Positions 1 through 9,082 of a stretch of 23,141 nucleotides of DNA are shown piece by piece. The stretch covers positions 11,053 to 34,193 of the forward strand of contig KN805438.1 of NCBI GenBank assembly GCA_000818945.1. The letters run 5' to 3'. Source of the stretch: Schizochytrium sp. CCTCC M209059. Taxonomy: Eukaryota > Sar > Bigyra > Thraustochytrida > Thraustochytriidae. The translations under genes and the position numbers were made by a program. Under the pieces are notes generated by a model. It made no database searches and was not told the origin of the DNA. It worked only from the letters and a program-made list of their open reading frames with translations. The number at the start of each line of letters is the position of its first letter. Position 1 is the first letter of the stretch.

Positions 1-90
1 CACGCACGCACGCACGGCTTGTCTTGTGCTGTCTCGTCCTGGCTGGCTTGGCTCGCTCGCTCGCTTGCTTCTTTCTCGACGAATGCGCAG
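1..90 (+). other. End of an intron of the LRR-ROC-COR-TIR gene
   Basis: The window opens inside an intron. It starts with a short (CACG)n run (1-16) followed by degenerate GGCTTG/GCTCGCTCGCTTG repeats, and ends with an acceptor AG at 89-90, directly before the first LRR exon. The donor and all earlier exons lie outside the window. Confidence 0.7.
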
Positions 91-3000
91 TCTTGAAAAG
101 AACAAGATCGGCGACGAGGGCGGCAAGGCGCTGGGCGAGGCGCTCAAGCAGAACAAGGCGCTGCAGGCGCTAGAGTAAGTGACAGTGACTGAGGCTGGCA
201 AGGAAGAAAGGCAGGCGAAAGGAAAGAAACAAGAGAGACTGATCAGTTCGCAATGAAATTATCCCACGAAACCATTGCACGGCGCTGCAACGATTTGTTT
301 TCTTCTTTTGTCTCTTTCGTGCATCTTTGCTGCGCACGTTTGTTGTTGACGATCCACACACGCAGTCTTTCTCGCAACAACATCGGCTCAAATGGCGCAA
401 AAGCGCTAGCGGGTGCTCTGAAAGAGAACTCCTGCATGCTGGAGTCGCTAAAGTACGTCCGTCACAAAATGACTGATGCTGGGAAGGCGCCATTGAATTT
501 TTACTGACGTAAAATATGCCACAACTAAGCATTTGGGGAAATCGTATCCGCGATGAAGGTGCAGAAGCTTTAGCCTCTGCACTTGAGACTAACGACATCC
601 TCCGAGAGCTCTCGTACGTTCCGATACTTCACAAAGCTTGAACGTAGTAAATTGGCAAATTCTAACATGACCATCACCGAATAGACTCGATGAAGAAGCG
701 ATCTCCTCTGACGTTCTGGCTCGCATCGGGGATCGGGTCGCGCATGTGGAAAGCGAAGTACGCGATATCAATGCAACCGCACACGAAGCGCTCAAGACCA
801 ATGAAAAGGTGCGTTGGGGTCGCGCCAAGCTCATGGTCGTGGGCAAGGCCGCTGCGGGCAAGACTTCGACGATTCGGACGCTTTTAAATCAACCATTTAA
901 TCCGAGTCATGACTCGACGATTGGCGTGCAGCTCACTCTTATGCGCACACGGGACTGGAAAGAGCGCATGCATCTTGGTGACGCCGATCTTGGCGAGCAG
1001 TTTGCCAAATACAAATACCGCAGGCAAAGCGTTGTCAAGCGTGTCTCTCGACGCATGTCTGAGCTTGGGTCTCGAGGGTCTGAGTCTCAGAATCCTGAGA
1101 CGCGAAAGTCTGTTGAGCAACGTTCATTGATGCGGTTCAACGAGGAAAATATTGCAAAGGCTAATCGCGCATCGCTTCGCGTCCAAGTGAAGAAGCAAGC
1201 GGGGACACCAGACGAGGAAGTCAGTTTCACGATCTGGGACTACGGCGGCCAGGAGGTCTTTTATGCTTTGCACCATTTATTTCTGACGCAATACGGCGTT
1301 TACGTGCTCGTTTTTGATATGCGCGAGGTGCTAGGCAAGGACCGTTTTGCGGAAGTTCTCGATGAGGCGACGTTTGAGAACCTTGCCTCCCAAGAAGATG
1401 CTTTGAACACACTTCGTTTCTGGATTGACTCTATTCGTCTACACGCGCCGAGCGTCAACGTTGCGCTCGTGGGGACATACTTGGACCAGGTACCGGACCT
1501 GAACGATCATGATGTGATTCACGAGACGCTAAAGGGCACAGTGCTTAAAGGCCTCGGTGGGAAGCCAGCTGTGGTTCGGAACAGTAAGGCACGACTTCAC
1601 TTTTTCCCCATCGACAACACTGCGCGGGTCGATGTTAGCGCGGCGCCGACACCGGCCGGCGCGAGCAAGGACTCTGTCAAATCGAAAATTCTAAGAAAGC
1701 TTGGCTTCCGGCCAGCTACGGATCAAAACGAAGGAGCAAAGGGTGGTGCATCTTCGATGGACATCACTGATGGGGATGATGTTAGCGCACGTGCTGCAGA
1801 TCTCCGCACGGCCTTGTCAAAGGCTGTGGCAGACAAGGCCTTCATCAAGGACAAGGTTCCGTTGCGATGGTCTTACTGCCTTGACCAACTGCTTTCGCGA
1901 GACGAGGATCACTTGCCGCTGAATTTGGTGGAAAGAATTGCCGAAGATGACTGCCACATTCCCAGAGACGACGTGCATAAGATGCTCAAGTACATGCATG
2001 AACTAGGCGTGCTTGTGCACCTGACAACGGGTCAAAATGACGTGTTGCGCCAAATTGTAGTGATTCGCCCGCAGTGGTTGCTGGACACGCTTTCGCGCGT
2101 CATCTGCGATCCAGATGTGGGTCATATGAGAGAGCACAAGAAAAAACTGCTGTACCACACTAGCAGCGACGATGACGATATCAACGATGGCAATGAGGAA
2201 GAACTTCCGGTTGAGCTCGAGGATGCGCTCGATGAGTGGGCAGATCGTGGAGTTGCAAGCCGTGATCTGCTGGAATGGCTATGGCAGCGTGAACCGATTG
2301 ACTACCTAAGGGCTTTGATGAACTCAATGTTGCTGGCATGTCCGAGTCCCTGGATCGGAAATGGGGACAAAGAAGGCGCGCTCCTGATACCCAGTCTCCT
2401 GCGTGCTGTCGATTACGCTACCCGAGAGGAGGCACTTCGTGGACTGGGCGACCAACGTGCTTTGGCTTACATTGAGTTTGCGGTTCTCCCGCAAGGCGTT
2501 TTTCAGCGCCTCATTGCCAGCGTTGTGCAAAGTCTTCCTGTGTCAATCGCTGTTGATCGACATGGCGTCTTTTCGGACTTTGCAAGCATGGAGTTCGATG
2601 GCGTGGGCGTGATTCTGGAGACGAGTGGCAACCGGGTAATGCTCTACTTTGAGAGACCAGCAAACAGAAGCCTGACGAATCACGTCAGCATTCTCAAGCG
2701 GAGTCTGGAGTCCATCAACTCGTCATTTATGAAAGGTAATCTTGAGCCAGAGCTTTTCGTCAGTTCCGACGGTACAGATCGCGAGACTGCTTGCGCGTCG
2801 GTACGAGCAATCGATCAAGCTATCGACCAAGCCGCAAGCGACGTTACTTCGCGTGGCCTCAGAACGCTGCCGCTGACAGCGTTTGCACTCTTTATCGCGA
2901 GCAGCGAAGCGGCAAAGTTTTTGCTAAGCTCCGACAGGCCGTTCGACGTTTTCCTGTCGCATGCTTGGGGCAAAGACCATGAGACGCATCGAAAAGTGAA

Positions 3001-3220
3001 GGCCGTGGCTGACGCTCTCGAGGATCGCGGCATTAAGTGCTGGATCGACGGGTCGAATATTGGGTCGGATGTTCTCAAGTCAATGGCTGATGGCATCGCT
3101 CAGTCCAAAGCGGTTGTCGTCTTTGTGACACAAACGTACATGGACAACGTCAACAAGGACAGGACAATACCAGCCAATCCTTACGTAGCCAGACGTAGTA
3201 TACGTAAGCGAGCACCATGA
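91..3220 (+). CDS. LRR-ROC-COR protein with C-terminal partial TIR domain (5' partial)
   Basis: Four exons are seen: 91-174, 366-452, 530-613 and 685-3220. The joined frame is continuous and gives 929 residues in the window. Each of the first three exons encodes one 28-29 residue leucine-rich repeat of the ribonuclease-inhibitor/NLRC type (L..N.IG..GA.ALA.AL), and all introns are phase 2. Exon 4 holds a ROC GTPase: P-loop GKAAAGKT (842-865), switch STIG, G3 DYGGQ (1238-1252) and G4-like GTYLDQ. A COR segment follows (PQWLLDTLSRVI near 2070). A TIR start (FDVFLSHAWG) begins at 2939. ROCO proteins are GTP-dependent dimeric signalling scaffolds; TIR mediates assembly or NAD cleavage. The TIR-like sequence runs only about 73 residues and the last 20 residues are unlike TIR. 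About 100 residues, partly basic, separate the switch from G3, longer than usual. The kinase of LRRK-type ROCOs is absent. Exon and domain calls are strong; ligand and partners are unknown. Confidence 0.88.
175..365 (+). other. Intron between LRR exons
   Basis: Donor GTAAGT at 175 and acceptor CGCAG ending at 365. It joins a GA|T aspartate codon (phase 2). Two further phase-2 introns follow: 453-529 (donor GTACGT, acceptor CTAAG) and 614-684 (donor GTACGT, acceptor ATAG). Confidence 0.85.
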
Positions 3221-3763
3221 AGTCCGTGGCCGCACGCCACTTCTCAATGACGCGAAGGCTGAAGGCCCGGGTCTCCCTGGCCAAGCTTTAGACCAAGATT
3301 AAGGCCAAGGCCAAGACTAAGGTAGAAGAAACATGTTACCCACTCTTTCTAGATCACCCCTTTAACTCTAATTATCGCTCGCACCAACACTCGTTCCGCT
3401 TCTTGAGCGTGGACCTTTTCTCCCCCCTCCTCTGCATACTACTACACCATCTCGCCCCTGTATTCTCTCCTCCACTTCCCCTCTAGGAAAAAAATGAAAG
3501 GAAAGGTGGCGAGGGTCAAGGTGGCGAAGACAGCCTGAGACGTTCATCGTGATGATGCCACCAAAAGAAGCAACATGCAAGCACCCCCGCGATGCGCACC
3601 TTTGAACGAACGGTATATACTCATTGCAAATAAAATGTCAGCAATGTGTTAGTAGTTGTATGGTCAGTAAAGACAAAGGAAAGAAGAAGTAGGTCCTAGG
3701 AGAGAATGTTTCGAGCGACCAGTGGTCGGTGAAAGAAAATAGACACCATTTTACAAGAGTTAG
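3221..3763. other. Intergenic region between convergent genes
   Basis: This 543-bp stretch lies between the stop of the ROC-COR-TIR gene (+) and the stop of the cysteine-rich membrane gene (-). It has short purine-rich AAGGCCAAG repeats near 3299-3322 and a possible poly(A) signal AATAAA on the + strand at 3629-3634. No convincing ORF on either strand. Confidence 0.6.
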
Positions 3764-4714
3764 TTATACCGGAGTTGGCGGGCGACAGAATCTCTCGCCT
3801 GTGCGCACGCCATTGACGGTGAGAGGGCAACCTGCTGGGACAGATGCGCTTGATCCGTCGGCAAGCTGGACCTCTTCATATGCATCAAGACAGTAATGCC
3901 AACCGGCGTGCCGAGGGCCAGAACGAGAGCATGCAGGTACAATGGTCTCATCGCCCAAAATAAACGACTCGTCCTCCTCGGTTGCGTCCGCATCATCGGG
4001 CACAAAAGCGTCCTGGGGACAACAACCAAAACGCGTAGCTAATGGAAAGTCGGGATCTGCGCAGGACAGAGCACCGGCGGATTCGCTGAGCCATGAGGCA
4101 TTCCGTGCAATTGCACAATCATCTTGATTGAAGTCGTCAACGCTTTCAAAGCGCTGCGTTCCTAAACGAAGATTCAAACAGCATCGCGCACATGGAATTG
4201 TAGCGTTGTCTGCATCAAGACACCATTCCGTACGGTCTTTTCGTGCAGGTGCGAGGGAATCAACATATCGGCAAAGACCCGGATTTGCCGCAGAGCAAAC
4301 GCGGCAATCATTGCGCCACAAGAGACTGTCAAACTTTGTCCATGGCACCGGCACATCGCAGGGTGTGCACGGCTGGTCTGCCGTGCACCGAGACGTCTGG
4401 CCTTGTTCGCAATCGCGAAAAGATGTTGCGCGTTTGCCGCCTTTAAGACTTTGTGTGCAAGCTGTAAGAATCGGGCGCTGTTGCTTGGGCAACTTTACTG
4501 CCGCGAGGCCGACAAAGTAAAATTCGACAGCCACAACTGCTACAAGCAGCAGCTTGCAGAACGAATGTCGCCAAGCCGATGTCCCCTTGTGTTGCCTTGC
4601 GCTCGAAAGCGCGCCACTTGCGAAAGCCACCACGACACCAATTGTCAAGGCGCTCGCCACGTCATTGGTTGTCCAAGCGCTCGTGCCAAGGATCGCCGTC
4701 TCGTTTCCTGCCAT
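3764..4714 (-). CDS. Two-pass membrane protein with cysteine-rich domain
   Basis: The 316-residue protein is read from ATG at 4714. An in-frame non-ATG extension to 4780 exists, but the ATG is the natural start. Two hydrophobic segments (about residues 19-36 and 53-73) are separated by a short basic loop. The remaining 240 residues hold 20 cysteines, including CTPC, CRVC and two CC pairs, in a soluble acidic domain. This pattern fits a disulfide-rich extracellular or lumenal domain. NxS/T sites at 170 and 205 fit glycosylation there. No family is recognised. A hairpin placing both termini on the same side is the simplest topology, and then the N-terminus would also be lumenal. Function is unknown. 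It is convergent with the ROC-COR-TIR gene and divergent from leuB. Confidence 0.75.
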   Translation of the reverse strand: MAGNETAILGTSAWTTNDVASALTIGVVVAFASGALSSARQHKGTSAWRHSFCKLLLVAVVAVEFYFVGLAAVKLPKQQRPILTACTQSLKGGKRATSFRDCEQGQTSRCTADQPCTPCDVPVPWTKFDSLLWRNDCRVCSAANPGLCRYVDSLAPARKDRTEWCLDADNATIPCARCCLNLRLGTQRFESVDDFNQDDCAIARNASWLSESAGALSCADPDFPLATRFGCCPQDAFVPDDADATEEDESFILGDETIVPACSRSGPRHAGWHYCLDAYEEVQLADGSSASVPAGCPLTVNGVRTGERFCRPPTPV

Positions 4715-4809
4715 CGTGAAAGTCTTACTTGCTGGGCCGCGAGGTGATCGATCGAGACCCCTTGCTTGCCTGCCCCACAACTTTTCCCTTCAAAAGAGGC
4801 AGAAATGTT

Positions 4810-4846
4810 CTTTGCTTTGCTTTGCTTTGCTTCGCTCCGCTCCGCT
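4810..4846 (+). repeat. Degenerate CTTTG pentanucleotide array
   Basis: Four CTTTG units are followed in register by CTTCG, CTCCG, CTCCG and CTGTG. Related arrays occur upstream of FARSB (14959-15003) and, on the opposite strand, at 9083-9157. Confidence 0.9.
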
Positions 4847-5034
4847 GTGTTTCGTTCGCTTCGCGCGCTCAGACCAGACCAGACGCGACGAGACCTGATC
4901 CAGGTCGCCGCGGGCCGCACCAGAGCCCTCTCGTCTCCACACGCGCCCGCTTCGCTTCGATTCTGGCCCCGGGCGAGCCCACCACCGTGACTGCACTCCA
5001 CTGGGCTGCTCTGTCTTTACATTCATTCATTGGT

Positions 5035-5078
<44 letters not shown>
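5035..5078 (+). repeat. (CAAG)11 microsatellite
   Basis: Eleven uninterrupted CAAG tetranucleotides lie in the leuB upstream region. Confidence 0.97.
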
Positions 5079-5079
<1 letters not shown>

Positions 5080-5210
5080 CCGCAAAAACATCAACGGAGA
5101 GAAAGCCGTTATGGTTCGCGCAACCCCACTATCGTTCTGTTCTTCCTTAGGCCGTTCTGCTCGTGGTTCTGTATCGGTTCCGACTTGGTTCTCCTTTTAC
5201 CCTTGCCTCA

Positions 5211-5290
5211 GCCTTGCCTTGCCTCGCCTTGCCTTGCCTCGCGCCGCCTCGCCTCGCGCCGCCTCGCCTCGCGCCGCCTCGCCTCGTTGC
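5211..5290 (+). repeat. GCCTT/GCCTC/GCGCC pentanucleotide array
   Basis: Sixteen consecutive pentamers stay in register. The second half forms a 15-bp higher-order unit (GCCTC GCCTC GCGCC). Confidence 0.95.
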
Positions 5291-5526
5291 CGCATCGATG
5301 CGCGCGCCAGCCTGCAGGCCGCGCGCGCGAGGCGGCTGCGCGCCGTTCGGGTTGCGCGCGCGGGTTGCGGGGCCCGCGGCGCCTGCAAGAGCCACCCTGG
5401 GCACAACCTCGGCGGAGGGAGGGAGGGAGAGGTCTCGAGACCGCACGATTGTTGTTATTGCGCCAGTGCAGACAGAGCGCACTGCTGCACAAGTTGGTGG
5501 TGCAGTGCGAGCGCAAGGGCGTCGGG

Positions 5527-5527
5527 C

Positions 5528-5559
<32 letters not shown>
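5527..5559 (+). repeat. (CAGA)8 microsatellite
   Basis: Eight perfect CAGA units, 114 bp before the leuB start codon. Confidence 0.97.
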
Positions 5560-5566
5560 CTGCAAA

Positions 5567-5613
5567 GCCGAGCCGAGCCGAGCCGAGCCGAGCCGAGCCG
5601 AGCGGAGCGGAGC
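5567..5613 (+). repeat. CCGAG/CGGAG pentanucleotide array
   Basis: About nine pentamers (GAGCC then GAGCG) lie in the likely leuB leader. A related GAGCT array sits in the leuB intron at 5776-5803. Confidence 0.95.
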
Positions 5614-5672
5614 CGGGCGAGGAGAGAGGAGAGAGGAGCGCCGCAGCGCAGCGTAGCAAAGAGCGAGACAAG

Positions 5673-7112
5673 ATGAAGCGCGTTATCGCCACGCTCCCCG
5701 GTGACGGCATCGGCCCGGAGGTCATGCGCGAGGCCGTCAAGGTGCTGGTAAGTGACGTCTTGCGCGCGCGCGGGGAGCTAAGCTGAGCTGAGCTGAGCTG
5801 AGCGAAGCAAAGAGGGCAGTGGAGAAGAGAAGGCTTGTTGGGGAAAGGGGGTGCATTGCGTCCTGTGTACACGTGCCGCTGAGCAAATCAGACAGTCGAC
5901 ACCTGCACGCTGTACGCGAATACGCAAGTGCTTTCTTTACAGTCTTCCTTGGCTTTCTTTGTTTGCAATCTCCCTACTCGCGCTTTTACTCTGCTCTGCT
6001 TTGCGCAAACAAGAAAAGTCCTAGCAACAATTTGCTAAGAAAACCCAAGCACCAATGACCTGACTGACGAGTTATGAACTTTTTCTGTGATGCAGCAACG
6101 CACCGCTGGATGCTTTGGCCATGAGTTCGACTTCAAGCACGGACTCATCGGCGGCGCGGCGTGGGACACGCACGAGAACCACTTCCCGCAAGAGACCATC
6201 GACCTGTGCAAGTCGTCGGATGCGGTCCTCTTTGGCTCCGTGGGTGGTCCCGTGGCGCACGCCAGCGAGCCGCGCTGGAAGGACGCCGAGAAAAACGCTA
6301 TTCTGGGCCTGCGCAAGCACTTTGGCTTCGGCGTGAACATCCGGCCGGCCAAGATCTACGGCAACCTGGCTGCGCTGTGCCCGCTCAAGCCCGAGATCCT
6401 GGCCCGCGGCAAGGTTGACATGGTTGTTATCCGCGAGCTCCTGGGTGACGTCTACTTTGGCGAGCACCGTACCGAGGGCGACGAGGCGTTTGACGTGATG
6501 CACTATACCGTAGACCAGATCAAGCCGCCCTTGAAGTTTGCCTTTGAGACTGCCATGCAGCGGAACAAAAAGGTCACGGTCGTGGACAAGGCCAACGTGC
6601 TGGACTGCAGCCGCCTGTGGCGTCGTGTGGCCAACGAGATGAAGGACGAGTACCCCGAGGTTTCTATGGAGTTCATGTACGTCGATAACGCCGCCATGAA
6701 GCTCATCGTGAACCCTTCGGACTTTGATGTCGTTGTCACGGCCAACCTCTTTGGTGACATTCTCAGCGATGCGGCCAGCGTGCTCCCTGGCACGCTGGGT
6801 CTCATGCCCTCGGCGAGTCTCAGCGACGGCACGCTGCACATGTACGAGCCTGCCGGTGGCAGCGCCCCGGACCTCGAGGGTCTCAACGTCGCCAACCCGA
6901 TCGCACAGATCCTTTCGGGCTCTATGATGCTCCGCTACTCGTTCAAGATGACCGAAGAAGCCGCGCTCATTGACGCCGCTGTCGACGAGGTGCTCAACAA
7001 GGGCTTCCGCACGCGTGACCTGCTCCTCCCTGGTGAGACTGAGGCTGACGCTATTGGCACTGCGGAGATGGGTGACCGCATCGCGGATGCCGTCGCTGCT
7101 CTACACAAGTAA
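5673..7112 (+). CDS. leuB: 3-isopropylmalate dehydrogenase (two exons)
   Basis: This enzyme oxidises and decarboxylates 3-isopropylmalate with NAD+, the third step of leucine synthesis. Exon 1 (5673-5747) encodes 25 residues with the LPGDGIGPEV nucleotide-binding start. Exon 2 (6096-7112) supplies 338 more. The total of 363 residues is the usual family length. Conserved features include GSVGGP, the RPAK substrate-binding arginine segment, the YFG tyrosine, DKANVL lysine, YVDNAAM, GDILSD metal aspartates, and YEPAGGSAPD for NAD. The variant RELLGDVYFG replaces the common RELTGG. EPAGGSAPD resembles the E. coli-type enzyme. No targeting peptide precedes the first beta strand, so a cytosolic location is likely. 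Only one splice junction, phase 0, is needed. The joined exons match the family closely, so the call is secure. Confidence 0.96.
5748..6095 (+). other. leuB intron
   Basis: The 348-bp intron has donor GTAAGT, acceptor TGCAG, and CTGAC/TGACTGAC branch-point-like sequence about 30 bases upstream of the acceptor. It contains a GAGCT pentamer run (5776-5803). Retaining it would break the frame. Confidence 0.9.
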
Positions 7113-7484
7113 GAGCCGAGACGAGGTTCGGCCTGCGACTTTTTATATAATGATACCAAAAAAATGAGAGAGAGACTTGAATTACGAAGACTTTTACGCG
7201 CTCCTGTGCTTTACCATATCGCCCGCGCAGCTGCTAAGGTCTCTCGACGTTTGCAAGCCCTTTTCCCTTGTACATAATCCGTGTTGGTGGAAAGGCCCGG
7301 CCCCTCTCTTTATCAGGTCTTCTTGTTCGCGACATGGCGTCAAACGCGCCTCAGTCTCCACAGCAAGAAATGCGTACCAAGGATTTTCTTTGAATGCCCA
7401 TTGACCAGAATAGGTGCTGAGAAAGGGATTTCTCTTGATCGCCCGTGTCGCGCTGCACTGTTCGCATTCCATTCCACGAAAGAA
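7113..7484. other. Region downstream of leuB; start of repeat gene not resolved
   Basis: It contains the leuB 3' end and an open + frame from 7281 that has no ATG and runs into the 57-bp repeats. Several AG dinucleotides could be splice acceptors (for example CGCAG near 7231 and ACCAG near 7408), but I cannot choose among them. Confidence 0.4.
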
Positions 7485-7655
7485 GCAATCTCGGAGTCAA
7501 CTTCCTTGATCGTGGATCATGTTACTGATTTTACAAATGGAGCAATCTCGGAGTCAACTTCCTTGATCGTAGATCATGTTACTGATTCCACCAATGAAGC
7601 CATCTCGGAGTCAACGTCGTTGATCGTGAATCATGTTAGTGAAGAAGATGAATGA
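7281..7655 (+). CDS. Candidate C-terminal coding segment with 19-residue repeats (partial)
   Basis: The frame is open from 7281 to the stop at 7655 but has no internal ATG, so the real start must be in an upstream exon or the gene is a remnant. The last 57 codons hold three acidic, serine/threonine-rich repeats, the final one ending SEEDE. The synonymous bias between repeat copies argues that this frame has been translated. The N-terminal 68 codons show no recognisable family and may be partly intron. Function unknown. It sits 370 bp after leuB on the same strand. Confidence 0.4.
   Translation: MLVERPGPSLYQVFLFATWRQTRLSLHSKKCVPRIFFECPLTRIGAEKGISLDRPCRAALFAFHSTKEAISESTSLIVDHVTDFTNGAISESTSLIVDHVTDSTNEAISESTSLIVNHVSEEDE
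7485..7655 (+). repeat. Three 57-bp tandem repeats encoding 19-residue units
   Basis: Copies lie at 7485-7541, 7542-7598 and 7599-7655; the third ends exactly at a TGA stop. In the + frame each copy encodes a unit beginning AISESTSLIV and continuing .HV. Differences between copies include five synonymous third-base changes (GCA/GCC, ACT/ACG, TCC/TCG, GTG/GTA, ACA/ACC). Confidence 0.95.
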
Positions 7656-7835
7656 CGTTTAGATACAACAAATAGAAGTTCAAAGACCGCTGGTAGAGAG
7701 CTGTGCCTCGCAAGCAAGTACAAGCGCACTGTTGTGAAGTGTAACCTTGGTCTGAATGTACACGGCCGTCGCCGCGAGACGCTCCTTATAATTCTCTCTC
7801 TCTCTTTCTCTCTGTATTTCACGATCGCAAAAAGT
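7656..7835. other. Intergenic, short CT-rich run
   Basis: A CT-dinucleotide-rich run lies at about 7792-7812. Nothing else is supported. Confidence 0.6.
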
Positions 7836-8246
7836 TTAGTCATGGTTTGCGATGGCGATGCAGGGGTTTTCGAGATGATCTTCGTCGGCGTCTGCAGGCG
7901 ACAGCTCCTGCACGGAGGGCAGACTCGACGCCGAGGGTGATGGGCGCGCGCGGGTGGTGAGCGCAGCAAGCTGGCTCCGCAATTTGCCGAGGTCCATGGG
8001 CACGGGCGTGCCGCGGCGCTTCCGGAACCGGATCTGGCCCTGGCTGGAGCTGCGCACGGGCGGTACAACCATGACCTTTTCGCCGCCGAGGAGCAGCTCG
8101 TCCTGCTCCTGCGGCGTGAACCCTCTAATCTCCGACGCGGACGCGTGTCTTCGCACGGCCCCGGGCCGCTCGCCGCCGGCGCCGGTCTTGCTGCTGCCGA
8201 TGCCGCCGCCGCTGCTGCTGCTGCATGTCGGGCTCATGATCGTCAT
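7836..8246 (-). CDS. Small hypothetical protein
   Basis: A 136-residue ORF from ATG at 8246; a second ATG three codons later has a better context (A at -3). The frame extends upstream without an ATG into arginine-rich low complexity, so an upstream exon is possible. The protein is serine-rich at the start, then has a charged segment with RGFTPQEQDELLLG, a basic FRKRRGTPVPMDLGKL stretch and an acidic tail. No domain or membrane segment is recognised. The (CTTT)n tract lies upstream. The reading is plausible because the central part looks like normal protein, not a repeat by-product, but the evidence is limited. Confidence 0.45.
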   Translation of the reverse strand: MTIMSPTCSSSSGGGIGSSKTGAGGERPGAVRRHASASEIRGFTPQEQDELLLGGEKVMVVPPVRSSSQGQIRFRKRRGTPVPMDLGKLRSQLAALTTRARPSPSASSLPSVQELSPADADEDHLENPCIAIANHD

Positions 8247-8431
8247 GTGCGCGCCGCGCCTGCGCCTCTTCGCCGCTCGCGCCGCGGGCTCCGTCTCGCG
8301 CGCAATCGCCCCTCCCGCTCCTCGCTCCCGCCGCTCCGTCCGCGCGCCGCGCCGCCTTCGAGGTCTGCCTCCCGGCCGCCGCGCCCCGCGTCGTCTCCGC
8401 CTCCTCCGCACTACGGGCTGCTCTCTCTCCC

Positions 8432-8441
8432 TCCCTTTCCT

Positions 8442-8497
<56 letters not shown>

Positions 8498-8585
8498 TCC
8501 CTTTCTTTCCTATTCTTTCTTTCTTTTCTATTCTTTCCTTCTTTTCTATTCTTTCCTTCTTTCTCTCCTTCTTTCTTTCTTCCTA
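8432..8585 (+). repeat. (CTTT)n polypyrimidine tract
   Basis: About 150 bp are almost purely pyrimidine on the + strand. A near-perfect CTTT core (about 8442-8500) is followed by degenerate TTCTTTTCTATTCTTTCC units. ORFs through it encode only Phe/Leu/Ser repeats. Confidence 0.95.
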
Positions 8586-8804
8586 GGGCAAGAAAGGTGT
8601 GCGCCCCGAATCCTCGCTCGGCGCGAGCAGCCGGGCCTCGCTAGCCGGCGCCTAGGAGGGCGTACGGGCCGCGGCCAGGTCTGAAAGTACTCTCCCTTTC
8701 TCTCTCTCTCCCTCCCCTGCTCCCGTGCACGTGCTGCGCCGCTTCGCACTTCGCTCGCACTCGCTGCAGCTTGCTCGCCGCAAGTCCTCGCGCCGCCCGC
8801 CCGC

Positions 8805-8844
8805 GTGCCCGCGTGCCCGCGTGCCCGCGTGCCCGCGTGCCCGC
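8805..8844 (+). repeat. Five perfect 8-bp GTGCCCGC repeats
   Basis: Five uninterrupted copies, flanked by similar GCCCGC sequence. Confidence 0.95.
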
Positions 8845-9082
8845 GCCCGCCGGCCGAGGCCGCGAGGGCCGGCGCTCGATCGGCGGAGGCGCGGAGGCTG
8901 GCGGGCGGGCGCGGGCCCGAGGGAGGGAGGGTCCGTCAGGCGAGGCGCGGCGAAGACGAGCCCGGATGAACGGCGTGCACGTGCCGCGCACACCGCGGCC
9001 ACCGCCCGCGCCGCAGGTGCGTGCCGGAGCAGCCGCCCGGCGCCTTCGAGCCCGCGACCCCACGCGAGCGTCGGCGCGAGGG

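Larger units (their letters stand above)
4715..5672. promoter_or_regulatory. Divergent upstream region between membrane-protein gene and leuB
   Basis: The 958 bp between the two start codons should contain both promoters. They are dominated by simple repeats: CTTTG pentamers (4810-4846), CAGAC-type pentamers (about 4870-4894), (CAAG)11 (5035-5078), GCCTY/GCGCC pentamers (5211-5290), (CAGA)8 (5527-5559) and CCGAG pentamers (5567-5613). Long ORFs through here in several frames are low-complexity by-products of the repeats. No TATA box is evident. Confidence 0.55.

Noticed and set aside
5035..5613. Possible CRISPR array
   Set aside because: Units are 4-5 bp simple repeats without spacers, in a eukaryotic-type locus.
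4729..5872. Long overlapping ORFs of 200-315 codons on both strands upstream of leuB
   Set aside because: They are translations of tetra- and pentanucleotide repeats (Gln-Ala-Ser-Lys, Ala-Ser-Pro-Arg and similar), open in several frames at once, and overlap the leuB exon 1 and donor site.
6072..6839. A 255-codon ORF on the minus strand
   Set aside because: Antisense shadow of leuB exon 2.
8966..9016. Possible first exon (ATG to CAG|GTGCGT) on the + strand
   Set aside because: No downstream exon with convincing coding sequence could be paired with it.
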